From positions 1 through 30,974 of the forward strand of contig CAJVPP010000502.1 of NCBI GenBank assembly GCA_910592005.1: a stretch of DNA of 30,974 nt, given 5' to 3'. This DNA comes from Funneliformis mosseae. Lineage: Eukaryota; Glomeromycota; Glomeromycetes; Glomerales; Glomeraceae. The notes beneath the pieces are model-generated. The model saw only the letters and a program-made list of their open reading frames with translations, was not told the origin of the DNA and did not search any database. Within the stretch, counting starts at the first letter, position 1. The number at the start of each line of letters is the position of its first letter. The translations under genes and the position numbers were made by a program. Of this stretch, positions 8,964-19,161 are shown in pieces.

Positions 8964-9498
8964 ATGAGAGGTAAAAAAAGGAGACGCAATCTTAAAAGGA
9001 TCTATCCTGAAATTTTTATTATTGTCCATATATTCTTAGAATTAGAAAAGAATGCAATTGGTGATGCTATGATCCAAAAGGAATATAAAGTCTATCAGAA
9101 TTCTAGGTAAGTTCCTTGTAAATAATGTGGTAAACTGACAAGATCTAAATATGACTATTGTGATATACATATAAAAAAACATAAATTGAGAGAATATTAT
9201 TATCAGAAAAAGCAGGCTAAGTTGACTTTGATACAGATACTGATAGGTAATTTAGAGGTAAACAAAAATAATACAACTTATCACATGATATAAAATCTGT
9301 TACTATGAGTAACAAGTTTTCTAAAAATTCAAAATTACTAGTGTTATAGAAAAAAAAGCTTGTGACAAAAATTATGATACAGACGATAAGCTTTTTAGAA
9401 ATTTTAGGTCAAAAGAAAGTTTTCTTAAAAGGTGTTATTGGTGTTATAACTATCATAAGAAAAAATTGAGTTTCTTAACTTTTTTTTTATTTTTTTAG
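8964..9498 (+). pseudogene. Decayed Cys/His-rich (zinc-knuckle-like) small protein
   Basis: ATG at 8964 gives basic M-R-G-K-K-R-R-R-N-L-K-R. Then come I-F-L-E-L-E-K-N-A-I-G-D-A-M-I-Q and V-P-C-K-x-C-G-K-L-T-R-S-K-Y-D-Y-C-D-I-H, a C-x2-C...C-x2-H zinc-binding pattern. Two TAA codons flank the first Cys. The first is part of AGGTAAGT, so it could equally be a splice donor. After shifts near 9220 and 9340 the frame continues I-T-S-V-I-E-K-K-A-C-D-K-N-Y-D and ends with R-C-Y-W-C-Y-N-Y-H-K-K-K and TAG at 9498. It is divergent from the primase gene and may be part of the same element. No family name; nucleic-acid binding is a reasonable guess. Confidence 0.5.
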
Positions 9499-10599
9499 CA
9501 TACATATATCACATATATATCACAAAGATAGCATAGAAAAATTTTGATTTTTCCTAAAAATTACTACTTTTTACTAGTGACACTTATGATACTAATCAAG
9601 AAAAAAATAAAATAGCTTAATAATCTTAAGAAGCATAATGAACATACCATGGGTTATGTCATGGATTAGTATATGAAATTTATGATACTTATGATACTAA
9701 TCAAGAAAGAAATAAAATAGCCTAATACTATAAGTTGACCCTAATGACTTATCAAAAATTTGGTCTCATGAAAAATCTATAGAGACACTCAAAAAATTAG
9801 CATACTTATTATCTTGACTCAGATTAAACTATGATTAGATCTCAGAAATACTTATAATATTCCACTAATCTATCGTTAATAAATAGGTAATAGTTGGATT
9901 ACAAGATGGTGTAAACTAACTATAATAATGCACAGTTTTTTATATTTTGCATTTTAAATTTTCTAATCTATAAGTTAGTGAAAGTTATGTGACTGATACA
10001 GTAAGACGCAGTATAAAATCAGCTAGCACATAAATTTGATCAGATCCTTGAACATAATAACTCAGCATCTAAGCTAGCCTGAAATTGGCAAACTAATAGA
10101 AACACTCAGGTTTTTTGCCAGTTCTATAATAGCTTCAGGATACTATTAAGTCATTAGCATAGTAACAGTTTAGATCTTTCAAATCATATGCCCTAAAGAT
10201 CAGCCTAAATTATTTTATAGTGCTAGCTAAATTTAGACGCAGATTTACTGCATTACCTAACACAATATTTTTTATCACATTTCAGCATTTAGAAAGGCAA
10301 CTAAATAGATCTCATTCTCATCATAGAGCCAGTATCTAAATTGATACAGAAGGCTATTACCTCTAATATAAAAGTTAGCTTCAAACAAGAAGGTATCAAA
10401 TTGGTAATGAAAAGACTGTAGAATATAATCAACGTAAATTATAATAAAAAGTATTTATAATACTGCAAATACTAATAAAAATAGGCGTATTCAAGTTATT
10501 TAGTCATAGTCATAATTAGATTATTTAATCATATAATCACAAATAATAAATAGAAAGTGAGAAAAGAAATTCAATTTTAAAGGCAGAAAATATAATAAG
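9499..10599. other. Non-coding repeat-derived stretch
   Basis: No gene found. TTATGATACTAATCAAGAAA with a following AATAAAATAGC occurs twice (about 9584-9622 and 9689-9727), a local duplication about 106 bp apart. From about 9886 the order of motifs parallels the left flank: GTAATAGTTGGATTACAAGA (compare GGCAATAGTTAGGTTGTAGA at 1411), TAATAATGCA, then the exact 19-bp repeat at 10290-10308. Confidence 0.5.
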
Positions 10600-11010
10600 A
10601 AAAATAGGTAGGTATAAAATCATCATAATCAGGTTATTTAATTAGACTATTTAATCATAATTAGATTATTTAATTAGATTATTTAATCATAATTAGATTA
10701 TTTAATCATAATTAGATTATTTAATCATAATTAGATTATTTAATTAGACTATTTAATCTTATTTAATTATATTTAGATTATTTATTCACAATTAGATTAT
10801 TTAGTTATATTAAAATTATTTAGTTATATTTAGATTATTTATTCACAACTAGATTATTTAATTATATTTAGATTATTTAATCATATTTAGATTATTTAGT
10901 CATATTTAAATTATTTAGTTATATTTAGATTATTTAATCATATTTAGATTATTTAATTATATTTAAATTATTTAGCCATACCTAGATTATTTTATTATTA
11001 AATAATCTAA
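10600..11010. repeat. Minisatellite, about 19-22 bp A+T unit
   Basis: Tandem variants of TAATCATAATTAGATTATT run head to tail, nearly identical at 10650-10740 and drifting to TTAGTTATATTTAGATTATT further right. Confidence 0.85.
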
Positions 11011-11016
11011 TCTAAG

Positions 11017-11062
11017 CTGTTTATGACTAAATAATATAATTATATTATTTAATCATAAACAG
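11017..11062. repeat. 46-bp near-perfect palindrome ending the array
   Basis: Two 23-bp arms starting CTGTTTATGA meet at AATT with no loop and only one mismatched pair. The arm contains the TATTATTTAATCATA sequence of the array to its left. This is the same arrangement as 2100-2433, with a different repeat unit. Confidence 0.85.
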
Positions 11063-12970
11063 TTATTTTTAATTATATATTAATAAATTATAAATTATAT
11101 TTTTAGTTAGTATTTTGATAAATTAATTATATAAAATTATATAAATTATATAATACATTATATATATAATTATATATAAAATATGTTGATAAAATATATG
11201 TAATTTTTATTTTTTATATATAATAATTATGTATATATTATATATTTTTGTAAATATAAAAACATATTATTTTTATATATATTTCTATAAATAAATTTTA
11301 TAGAGAATTTAGAATTTAAAGATTTATTTCAAAAATACTAATTATAAATTAAATGTAAAGTTTATTAAAATTTTATTTGTAATATAAAAATTAAATATAT
11401 GAAATGATAAAATTTATAATTATTTTACTAAATACTAGTAAATATTTTATTAATTATTTAAGGTAAATTTATTAATTAACTTATTAGATTATTTTATTTA
11501 ATAAAAATAACAGTTTTTTTGTTAAAATTCTTAAATATAATTTAGTTTTAAATTTTTAAACTAAGGTTTTTTTTATTATATAATATATTATAAAACTTTT
11601 AATAAATTTAATTTTGTGAAATATAATCTTTTTTATAAATTGATTAATATTAGTTTATTTTATTAAAAAATTAATTAAAAAAGCATTAAATATTAAATTA
11701 TCTAATAATTTATTAATAATACAATATATATTTTATATCAAAAACTTATTAAAATTATTATATATTTTTTTTATATTTTAATAAAAAATTAATCAATAAG
11801 AATTATAATTTTTTTAGTTTATTAAAAAGTTAAATAGAAAGTATATATTAATATTTATTTAATAAAAATTACTTTTAAATTTTAAAGATATAATTCTTTA
11901 GAAATTTTTTAATAAAATACTTTTAAAATTTTAATATATATTTTATTAATTATTTTTAGTAAAATATATATTAAAATGGTAAAAATTATTAGATCAGATA
12001 AAATTAATAGAACTAATAAAATTGATATAATTATTATTATTATTTTAGTATTATTATTTATTATTAATAGTGATCTGGTATAATTATTATCATTAATTTT
12101 ATTTAATTATATTTTTTATAAATAGGATATATAGGATATAAAATATCTTGAAAAAAGAATATGATTTAATATTTAATACAATTTTATTAATTATAATAAT
12201 AATAATAATAATAAATAAAAATAATATTTATAATTAAAAATATATATAATTTTATTTTTATTAATAAATGAACTTCTTAACTAATAGTATATCATTTTGA
12301 TTAGATTTAAATCATATTTATTAAAGTTAAAAATATAAAAATTTATTTTTAAAATTTAAAAGATATTTTATTAATTTGTTTTTTTATAAAATTATTATTA
12401 ATTTTAAATGTGTATTTTATTAATTTTTATTTTCTTAATAAAATATTTATTTGTTATATAAAATATAATTTATTATTATAATAAAATAATTATAAAATTA
12501 TTATATTAGTATAAATGATATAATTTAATTTAAATTCTAAATATAATTATTATTATTTTATGATAATAAATATATCTTAATTATAATCTTATTATAATTA
12601 AATTGCTAATATTTTATTAAGGTTTTAATAAAATTTTATAACTTTTAATATAATTTTTAAATTTCATTAATTTTTTAATAAAATTTTAATATATTTTCAC
12701 TAAATTTTACTTCTATTATTTAATTAATTTATTAAACCTTTAGATTTTATTTAGTAATCTTAATCCTAAGTATAACTTTTATATTTTGATGTAAAATAGA
12801 TTATTTGAATTATAACTGATATCATTATTTTAGTTATAATATAATATTTTCATCATTAGTTTTAATTTTACAGTGAAATATAGTAACTTTATATTCTAAT
12901 TAATTATAATATAAATATATCAGTAAAATCTATTTATACTAAAATAATTTAAATTTGCTAGTTATTTTCT
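11063..12970. other. Extremely A+T-rich block without recognisable genes
   Basis: Nearly all bases are A or T, with poly-purine/pyrimidine runs and short ATT or TAA simple repeats (for example 12195-12215). No frame with protein-like composition was found on either strand. It is probably mobile DNA decayed beyond recognition. Confidence 0.5.
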
Positions 12971-13376
12971 AGCACTTTAGATATTTTCTAAAGCTTTTCT
13001 TATTATCAGTTTTCTTATTCTTTGTCTAAAGAAGTGAAAAAGATATATGTATAATATTTTTTTATTAAATTGAAATGAAAATATTTAAGTTCCTTTTTTG
13101 TAATACATTCTGAATCTTACAGAAATCAAAGAATTTCTTTTAGAAAGCTATTAATATTATATAGAAGGCATTTACTATCTATTTACAAATTCTAAAAAAA
13201 AAAATTCACGTAATCGAATTTCTGATGATTACAGCATGTGATTTTATATCGAAATTTTTTATTTAAAAATTTTTTAACTTTGTAATCCATAATTTTCTAT
13301 ATCAAAAACACACATCCAAATAATATTAAAATGTTCCTTTTTACTTTGATAAGAATTAAATGAAAATATAAAATTT

Positions 13377-13583
13377 TCATTTATTTAATCCATTTATTTG
13401 TACTTTTACACGGTCAAGATTATAACTTCCAATAATAATAATTGTTTTATCAACCTTTGTCAAGATTTTCTTTATCGTTAAATAGTGAAGTAATAGTTTT
13501 TCGATCCATACGATCTCTACTTCCTCTTGCCAATTACTATTTAGATTTAATTTTTCAACACCTTCTTGGTTATCTCCATCAAT
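13377..13583 (-). CDS. Possible terminal exon, 68 codons, unknown protein
   Basis: The minus strand has a splice-acceptor-like TATATCACATTAG followed by a frame of 68 sense codons ending in TGA at 13377. It reads I-D-G-D-N-Q-E-G-V-E-K-L-N-L-N-S-N-W, then V-E-I-V-W-I-E-K-L-L-L-H-Y-L and ends N-L-D-R-V-K-V-Q-I-N-G-L-N-K. Composition is protein-like with two Trp, unlike the A+T block beside it. No ATG lies at its start and I could not find upstream exons between it and the divergent F-box gene, so it may be a gene remnant. The opposite-strand frame (13442-13633) looks less protein-like. Confidence 0.3.
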   Translation of the reverse strand: MDGDNQEGVEKLNLNSNWQEEVEIVWIEKLLLHYLTIKKILTKVDKTIIIIGSYNLDRVKVQINGLNK

Positions 13584-13633
13584 CTAATGTGATATATGTT
13601 TTATCGATTAATTTGGAATTAATTTTAATATAG

Positions 13634-14158
13634 GGAAGTTGAATCTTGTGAATTACAATAATTATTAGTATAATTATAATTAAAATAATTTTTTATTGTT
13701 TCTAGTAATAAATAAACCATTTTCAAAATTAACAAAAATACAAAAATTGTGCTAAAGTAAATGAATAATTCAATTTAGAATTCGTGTTTAATAATAATTA
13801 ATTTTAAATTATTTAATCAATATAAAATTTGAAATTAAGCTAGTTGGATTTAACAAATTTGTTTTAACTTTTCATACTATATTTAAACGTGGACTGCAAG
13901 AAACTGCAAGCGTATCAAATCTGAGCAGATCAAAAGTATCTCGAAAACTCCAAGTTGGAAAAGGAAAAAAGAAAATGCAAATGTCGATCCTATGATGAAC
14001 AAGTTACACATCACACAATTATCGAATGGAACTTCCTAAATAGTAACTTGTACCGCTTTTTTTTAAAGCACCAATTTTTTTTTTTTTTTTTTAGCGCAAA
14101 TCTTATTTCTCTTTCTTAACAAAAAACTTTAATAATTTTTTTTTCAAAAAAAAAAAAA
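13634..14158. promoter_or_regulatory. Upstream region of F-box gene 1
   Basis: Mostly A+T-rich. A less A+T-rich patch at about 13890-14000 could hide a short exon on the plus strand (C-A-R-C-rich, frame L-Q-E-T-A-S-V-S-N-L-S-R-S-K ends at TGA near 13995), but no splice logic links it to a gene. Just before the F-box ATG is a poly-T then a 13-base poly-A leader, typical of strongly A-rich fungal 5' UTRs. Confidence 0.3.
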
Positions 14159-15544
14159 ATGACAAAGGAACAACTTCCCGCCGACTGTTTAAATGATATC
14201 TTTAGTCATTTGGACGTAAAAAGTTTATCCAATTGCACATTTGTTAACTGGCTCTGGTGTGAAATTTCAGTTCGATTGTTGTGGGCAAGTATCAGGAATT
14301 TTAACACTTTAATTGCTTGCCTTCCTAACAAATCGAAAGAGATTTTATATAGAAATGAGATAATCATTTCAACACCGACTTCAAGGCACCCATTATTTAA
14401 TTACGTAAAATTTGTTAGGGAATTCTCAATAAAAGAAATTTGTGAAGGAATATCATATCTTCTCAAAAATGATCCGTCACAAGTCTTTCACGATAGTAAA
14501 AATATTATACTAGCACAAGAAATATTCAAAATGTTTATGAGTCAAAATTCTTTGAAAAAATTTCATTTTTATCCTAATTTAAATTACATTCCAGATATAC
14601 CATTTGTCACATATCCTGGGGCAAAGAATTGTTTGAAAAACCTTTCAGAGTTAACCTGTGGTTCAAGTATCAATCCTAAATATTTTTATCAGCTATCTCA
14701 ACTATGTCATAAATTAGAAACATTAAACGTAACCTTTGAAGAGGTGATTTCAAATGAATTTGGCGACTTACTTTCCGTTCAACAAAATCTAAAGCATTTG
14801 CACGTAACTCACACCTCAAAATGCAAAGATTTGACGGAGATAGGTCCCTATTTAAATAGAATTCCCCCCACTTTAACCGTCTTTGTTCTCTATGGGGAAT
14901 TTCATCATATGTCATTGGATTTCGTTAACAGGTTCTCCAATTTACGAGAGCTGGTATTATTTTTTTGTCATTCTAATTACTTTCGAAATTTACAATACAC
15001 TTCCTTTCCAGAGTTACGAATCTTGGAGTTTAAATATGAATGTCCGAAACATGATTATTTGGTTAACTTCCTAGAGATCAACGGGATGAATTTAACAGAG
15101 ATTCGTATATGTAGGTCAAAGGATTCATTAAATTTGGCCATTGCTCAATTTTGTCCGAATTTGAATTCCTTGTACACGATATTTAGGTATGGGGAAGTGG
15201 AAACGTTGAAATTAATCTTGACTAGGTGTCAAAAGTTAGAAAGTTTAAAGATCTTGTGTGGTAATTACCATTTGAATGAATGCAAACTGTTGGAGATTGT
15301 CGCAAATCATTCATCTAATACCTTTCATGAGTTAAAAGTATGTGCAGTTCATGTACAATCAGAATTATTTTCAAAAGAATTAGAATCTATCTTGATAAAT
15401 CCCATACCACCAAAATTAATTTCGTTGGTCATTGTCAAAGGTATTAAAGGATTTAGCGCTTTAAAAGTTAATATGGAAGCAATCGAAACATTTATAAATT
15501 TGGGTATCATTAAAAATTTCAGAATTGCAAATTTTGGGGAATAG
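14159..15544 (+). CDS. F-box/LRR protein 1, 461 aa
   Basis: Single-exon frame. Residues 5-50 form an F-box: E-Q-L-P-A-D-C-L-N-D-I-F-S-H-L, then N-W-L-W-C and L-L-W-A-S-I. The rest is a divergent leucine-rich-repeat array, with blocks such as C-L-K-N-L-S-E-L-T-C-G, L-C-H-K-L-E-T-L-N-V-T, F-S-N-L-R-E-L-V-L and F-C-P-N-L-N-S-L. F-boxes bind Skp1, and the repeats would present a substrate to an SCF ubiquitin ligase; the substrate is unknown. The start is the first ATG, preceded by 13 A's. A poly-T run follows about 55 bp after the stop. It is clearly paralogous to the gene at 19162-20550 (shared I-P-F-V-T-Y-P-G-A and K-E-I-L-Y), in the same orientation. No lesions. Confidence 0.9.
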   Translation: MTKEQLPADCLNDIFSHLDVKSLSNCTFVNWLWCEISVRLLWASIRNFNTLIACLPNKSKEILYRNEIIISTPTSRHPLFNYVKFVREFSIKEICEGISYLLKNDPSQVFHDSKNIILAQEIFKMFMSQNSLKKFHFYPNLNYIPDIPFVTYPGAKNCLKNLSELTCGSSINPKYFYQLSQLCHKLETLNVTFEEVISNEFGDLLSVQQNLKHLHVTHTSKCKDLTEIGPYLNRIPPTLTVFVLYGEFHHMSLDFVNRFSNLRELVLFFCHSNYFRNLQYTSFPELRILEFKYECPKHDYLVNFLEINGMNLTEIRICRSKDSLNLAIAQFCPNLNSLYTIFRYGEVETLKLILTRCQKLESLKILCGNYHLNECKLLEIVANHSSNTFHELKVCAVHVQSELFSKELESILINPIPPKLISLVIVKGIKGFSALKVNMEAIETFINLGIIKNFRIANFGE

Positions 15545-15717
15545 AAATTAAATATATATACTTCAACTGTAAGATATGATTCATATGTACTTAATAAATT
15601 TTTTTTTTTTTTTTTTTTAAAATTTTAAGAATGTTGGACCCTGAAATTTTAATACCCTTTTTTCATAAGCATGAACTTAAAATGATTGATAACATGGGGT
15701 ATCAATAGTATTATAAA

Positions 15718-15813
15718 ATGGCGGTAGAAGTAAAAAATCTGCTGTTAGTTGCCTTAGGTATTCCATCAAGAATTAAGGACCGACGTTTGAAAATCATTAT
15801 TAAAAATAGATAA
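15718..15813 (+). CDS. Possible short peptide, 31 aa
   Basis: A TATAAAATGGCGG context starts M-A-V-E-V-K-N-L-L-L-V-A-L-G-I-P-S-R-I-K, then a basic tail, with TAA at 15811. Codon use and the ATG context are gene-like, but the length is near what chance allows. It may be a fragment of a transposon protein, since a small foldback element begins 19 bp later. No family recognised. Confidence 0.2.
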   Translation: MAVEVKNLLLVALGIPSRIKDRRLKIIIKNR

Positions 15814-15831
15814 ATTTACGTACAAAAAAGG

Positions 15832-15904
15832 TATAGTTGCCTGGAAAAACGTCGAAATATTCGACTTTTGCCATTTGTTAAAATGAGTTTTCCAGGTAAC
15901 CATA
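15832..15904. mobile_element. Small foldback element, about 73 bp, TA-flanked
   Basis: TATAGTTGCCTGGAAAAAC (15832-15850) is an inverted match, with a few weak pairs, to GTTTTCCAGGTAACCATA (15887-15904). The ends carry TA dinucleotides, as Tc1/mariner-type elements do. GTCGAAATATTCGAC inside the left arm is itself a palindrome. A deletion derivative of such an element is the likely origin. Confidence 0.45.
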
Positions 15905-16339
15905 ACGTAGCCAATAAGAAATGAGATCAAATTTTGAATGAATGTCTTTAGGTTCTAGTATTGAAACAGCTGGAGCATTGGCATATATGCATTCAAATAA
16001 TGTTCTAATTGAGATTTTATTTCAGATATCTTATCAAGATTTTCCTTACTAATTATTTATTTTCGCGCGTGACAATAGAAGGAAAGTTTAATACCTTATT
16101 TTCTTTATGTTTGAAAAAATAATTATCCATACGTTTGGTCAGATTTAGATTATAGTTATCAATAATAACGGATCATAATTATCCGATTAGAATAAACAAG
16201 TTTTCTTAATTCTGTTATAATTATTTTAAAATTGCTTATATGCAGTCCAGACTTGTATGATTTGACTTGATGATATTTAATGAAAAGAAATCTTTCCTTT
16301 CTACTAAAAAATCTAACTATGTCTAAAAGTTTATTTTTT
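15905..16339. other. Intergenic, no gene seen
   Basis: Between the foldback element and the stop codon of the convergent Myb-like gene. Moderately A+T-rich; no protein-like frame on either strand and no clear structure. Confidence 0.4.
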
Positions 16340-16828
16340 TTATATTGACCTACCCTCCCGTGAAACTTTTCTCACATTCGCATACCAATAATTTTTCACC
16401 TTATCGGCAGAGTGAAGGACGTGGAATCTATCATATAATTTGTAACATATACGCGTCCAAGAAGTTTGACCACGGGTTGTCGTGGTTATTGGTACCAGGT
16501 AACTGATGAAAGATTTCTCCCGTTCCGTCAAAGGTCTTAAACATACTAAATATACAAGAAGTAGAAAGTAAAAATGAAATATAAATATTTAGTAAATCTT
16601 TTCAAATTGCGGCGAAACTGATTAATTACTTACCATGTTTTAGATGATTATTCCAACTTTAATTATTAGGAAATAAAAAAAGAAAGTATGAATCCTCTTG
16701 TTGCTTGATGAAAAAAAAAAAAAAGCAAAATAAACTTACCGTCTGCTAATTTGTCTTGGCGTATACATCGGTAACCGTTGTCGACTGATCATTACATATC
16801 GGTTGGGCATCGCTTGCCACTTCAACAT
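16340..16828 (-). CDS. Myb-like (SANT) DNA-binding protein, three exons, about 105 aa
   Basis: Exons 16740-16828, 16634-16656 and 16340-16545 join in frame. Donors are GTAAGT twice and acceptors are TTAAAG and ATTTAG; the phases (2, then 1) match exactly. Exon 1 gives M-L-K-W-Q-A-M-P-N-R-Y-V and P-M-Y-T-P-R-Q-I-S-R-R. The 23-base exon 2 supplies W-N-N-H-L-K-H. Together they form the third helix of one Myb repeat (T-P-x-Q-x-x-x-R-W-x-x-x-L). Exon 3 has L-T-E-R-E-K-S-F-I, S-W-T-R-I-C-Y-K-L and V-K-N-Y-W-Y-A-N-V-R-K, a second repeat. The family binds DNA in the nucleus. The frame stays open about 10 codons above the chosen ATG, to a TAG, so a further 5' exon is possible (one candidate begins M-S-I-D-D-Q-S-Q near 17115, but I could not make its phase fit). 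Confidence 0.75.
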
Positions 16829-19161
16829 ACATTCAACGATGATGTTGTCACTCTACCAAAGAAATAAATATTTTGAATCAACAAATTTTTTGAATGAAAG
16901 ACAATTCAATAACATACATTTTGATCAAATATTGCTACTCTTGACATTTGTAAATAAATTTTTATTGATTAAAAAAAATAGATTTAAGACGAATTACCAA
17001 TTTTTTTATTCAAATACCTTTCCGACTCGCCTTTCTTTTTATTTTTTTTTTTTTCGATTATCAATAAATCACAGGGTGCCAAAAGCAAGAAAAGCTGACT
17101 TTGATCGTCAATGCTCATGTAATCTTATATAATCAAACTAGGATTCTTATTCTTTATTTCACATATATTTTTCCCGTCTTTTTGATTGAAGTTAAAGGGT
17201 TCACCAAATTTAATATGCATATAAACAAGGTTTCGCACTTTACCAAATTTACAAACAATAAAAGCGTTTAAGGAAAAAAAAATTACATAAAAGTTTAAGG
17301 AGGGAGCAAATCATCATTTTACGATAAATAAGGTTTAAATAGCAATCTTTTTACCGACTCCTTTCTCATCAGAAAACCTTTTAATTACATAAATGCAACG
17401 AAATCATATGGCGTTTCAAAGTTAACCTTATTATTATTATTTTTTTTTATTAGTTAATAATTATTTTTAGCTTTTGTTTCATTCGCGGTTTCCTTGAAAT
17501 AATAACATGGTTACACTACTTTGACTGTGTAATGTGTCATACTGATCACAATTTTTTCGCGCTCTAAAAAAATTTTATTCCACTGCATATGCTTTTTTTT
17601 GCTAAAATTCAAATATTTTTTACACTAAAAAATAAATAATTAAAAGTTTTTTTTTTTTTATATGTGTGAGACGAAGATTTAAAGTGGATAAGGAATGATA
17701 ATGTTATAATCATTTCAACTGAGATGACTCTAATAAATGATCGGTCAGAACCTAACTTGTATGTCATATCTCTCTAATTCCATTCCATTGTGGAAGCAAA
17801 TGATATAAATTGATTTAAATTTGGAACTTCAATCAACTTTCATTTTTGATATTTTATTCTTTTTTTTCACAGAAAGGACCGACTCTATCATCTCATGATT
17901 TAATAAATCTTCATAAGTTGAACGTTTTGAATGGGTTTTTTTAAAATTTGTAAAAATTCTACTCCTTTAAAAACTTAAATTATTTAAAGATGCTTCGGGA
18001 GATTCACAACGAAATTAAATACGAAATGAGATTAGAGAAAAGAATTATATCGAAAAAAAAAAATAATTAACTATAATCAAAGAGAAGAAAAAGGAAAACG
18101 AAGTAAAAAAAAAATTAAATCCTATTGTAATTAAATTATACAATACGTCGGTGTTCAGAATGTTCTTTAAATAATCATCAGTTTGAAATCTAACGTTTTT
18201 ATTCCATCCATATATCTTCAACAAGCGAAAATTGGTGCGTCTTTATCTTTACCAACTTGAGTCTGATTTTTAATTGTTTACAAATTTAGCAAGAATCGTG
18301 TTGTGAAACATTTCAATCTAAAAATAACGATTAAATTAAACTGCAAATGGAAAGGAAAGGAAAAAACCAAATGTTTAAAATAAAGATTCTTTATGGTTTA
18401 ACGTTCCATTCGGACCACGCGTAAACATACCTTGAGAATGTGTTGTTTTCAGTGATTACTAAAATTATCAAAGATAGATTCATCATATGACTGATAAACA
18501 ACCGGCGAAAAAAAAAAAAATACAATAAAAAGGATTTTCATATTGTGTTGCGGGAGATGCTGATTTTGAACTTTTGAAATAAATTAAAAGAAAAAAAAAA
18601 AATTTCCCATGAGGAAATTTAACGGGGTCAGCGTACTACTATTCCTTTAAAATCTTGATTGTGACAATACATTAAGTTACAATCAGAATGTGGTGTAATA
18701 TTTTAATTCTAGCGAAAGAGGGAACATTAAATTTGAATAAAAATAAAAATGCGAACGTAAAGGTAGGGTGCAGCGTGTGTAACATCCCTTTTTAGCGCGT
18801 AGGATCTTTTGGATCAATTTTTTCCCAAGTAACATTTTGGTCTATTGTAATATTAAGATGTTTACTACTAAAAAAAAAAAATTCAAGGGGATATAAATCT
18901 TTGTCGGAAATGTTATTACAAAATTGTAATCAATACTGGATCAAGGAGATGTTCACACGCCACGCGTTCAAATAACAACTGTCAACTTTTTTGACAAACA
19001 TTTAATGCTTGCAATATTGCACTACCAAACAAAAGTCAATATATATATCCATTAACCTTAAATAGCCTTAATAGAACCAAAACATGAATTCCTTAAATAG
19101 AGCCATTGATAGAATCGATAACAAGACCGCCAAACCATTTTGTTTTCATAATACTCGTTAA
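16829..19161. other. Intergenic region, 2.3 kb, no confident gene
   Basis: Composition is intermediate, with many poly-A/T runs. The plus-strand frame at 16803-17132 only mirrors the Myb-like gene. A weak minus-strand small ORF at 18449-18541 is listed separately. Around 18390-18470 the minus strand shows CTCAAG/GTATGT, which could be a splice donor, without a convincing exon. The 5' region of F-box gene 2 begins near 19080. Confidence 0.35.
18449..18541 (-). CDS. Doubtful 30-aa peptide with hydrophobic start
   Basis: M-K-I-L-F-I-V-F-F-F-F-S-P-V-V-Y-Q-S-Y-D looks like a signal peptide followed by a short polar tail. However, the Phe run is simply a poly-T tract, and such tracts are common here. 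A donor-like CTCAAG/GTATGT follows 30 bases after the stop. Probably chance; kept because small secreted peptides matter in symbiotic fungi. Confidence 0.12.
   Translation of the reverse strand: MKILFIVFFFFSPVVYQSYDESIFDNFSNH

Noticed and set aside
7864..11010. CRISPR-like arrays at 7864-8280 and 10600-11010
   Set aside because: There are no unique spacers of constant length; these are eukaryotic minisatellites, one inside a transposon.
13442..13633. Plus-strand ORF of 63 codons
   Set aside because: It starts at a non-ATG codon and overlaps a more protein-like minus-strand frame.
14676..15074. Two ORFs overlapping F-box gene 1 in other frames
   Set aside because: Shadows of the F-box/LRR coding sequence.
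16803..17132. Plus-strand ORF of 109 codons
   Set aside because: Opposite to the Myb-like 5' region, begins at a non-ATG codon, and is full of poly-T-derived Phe.
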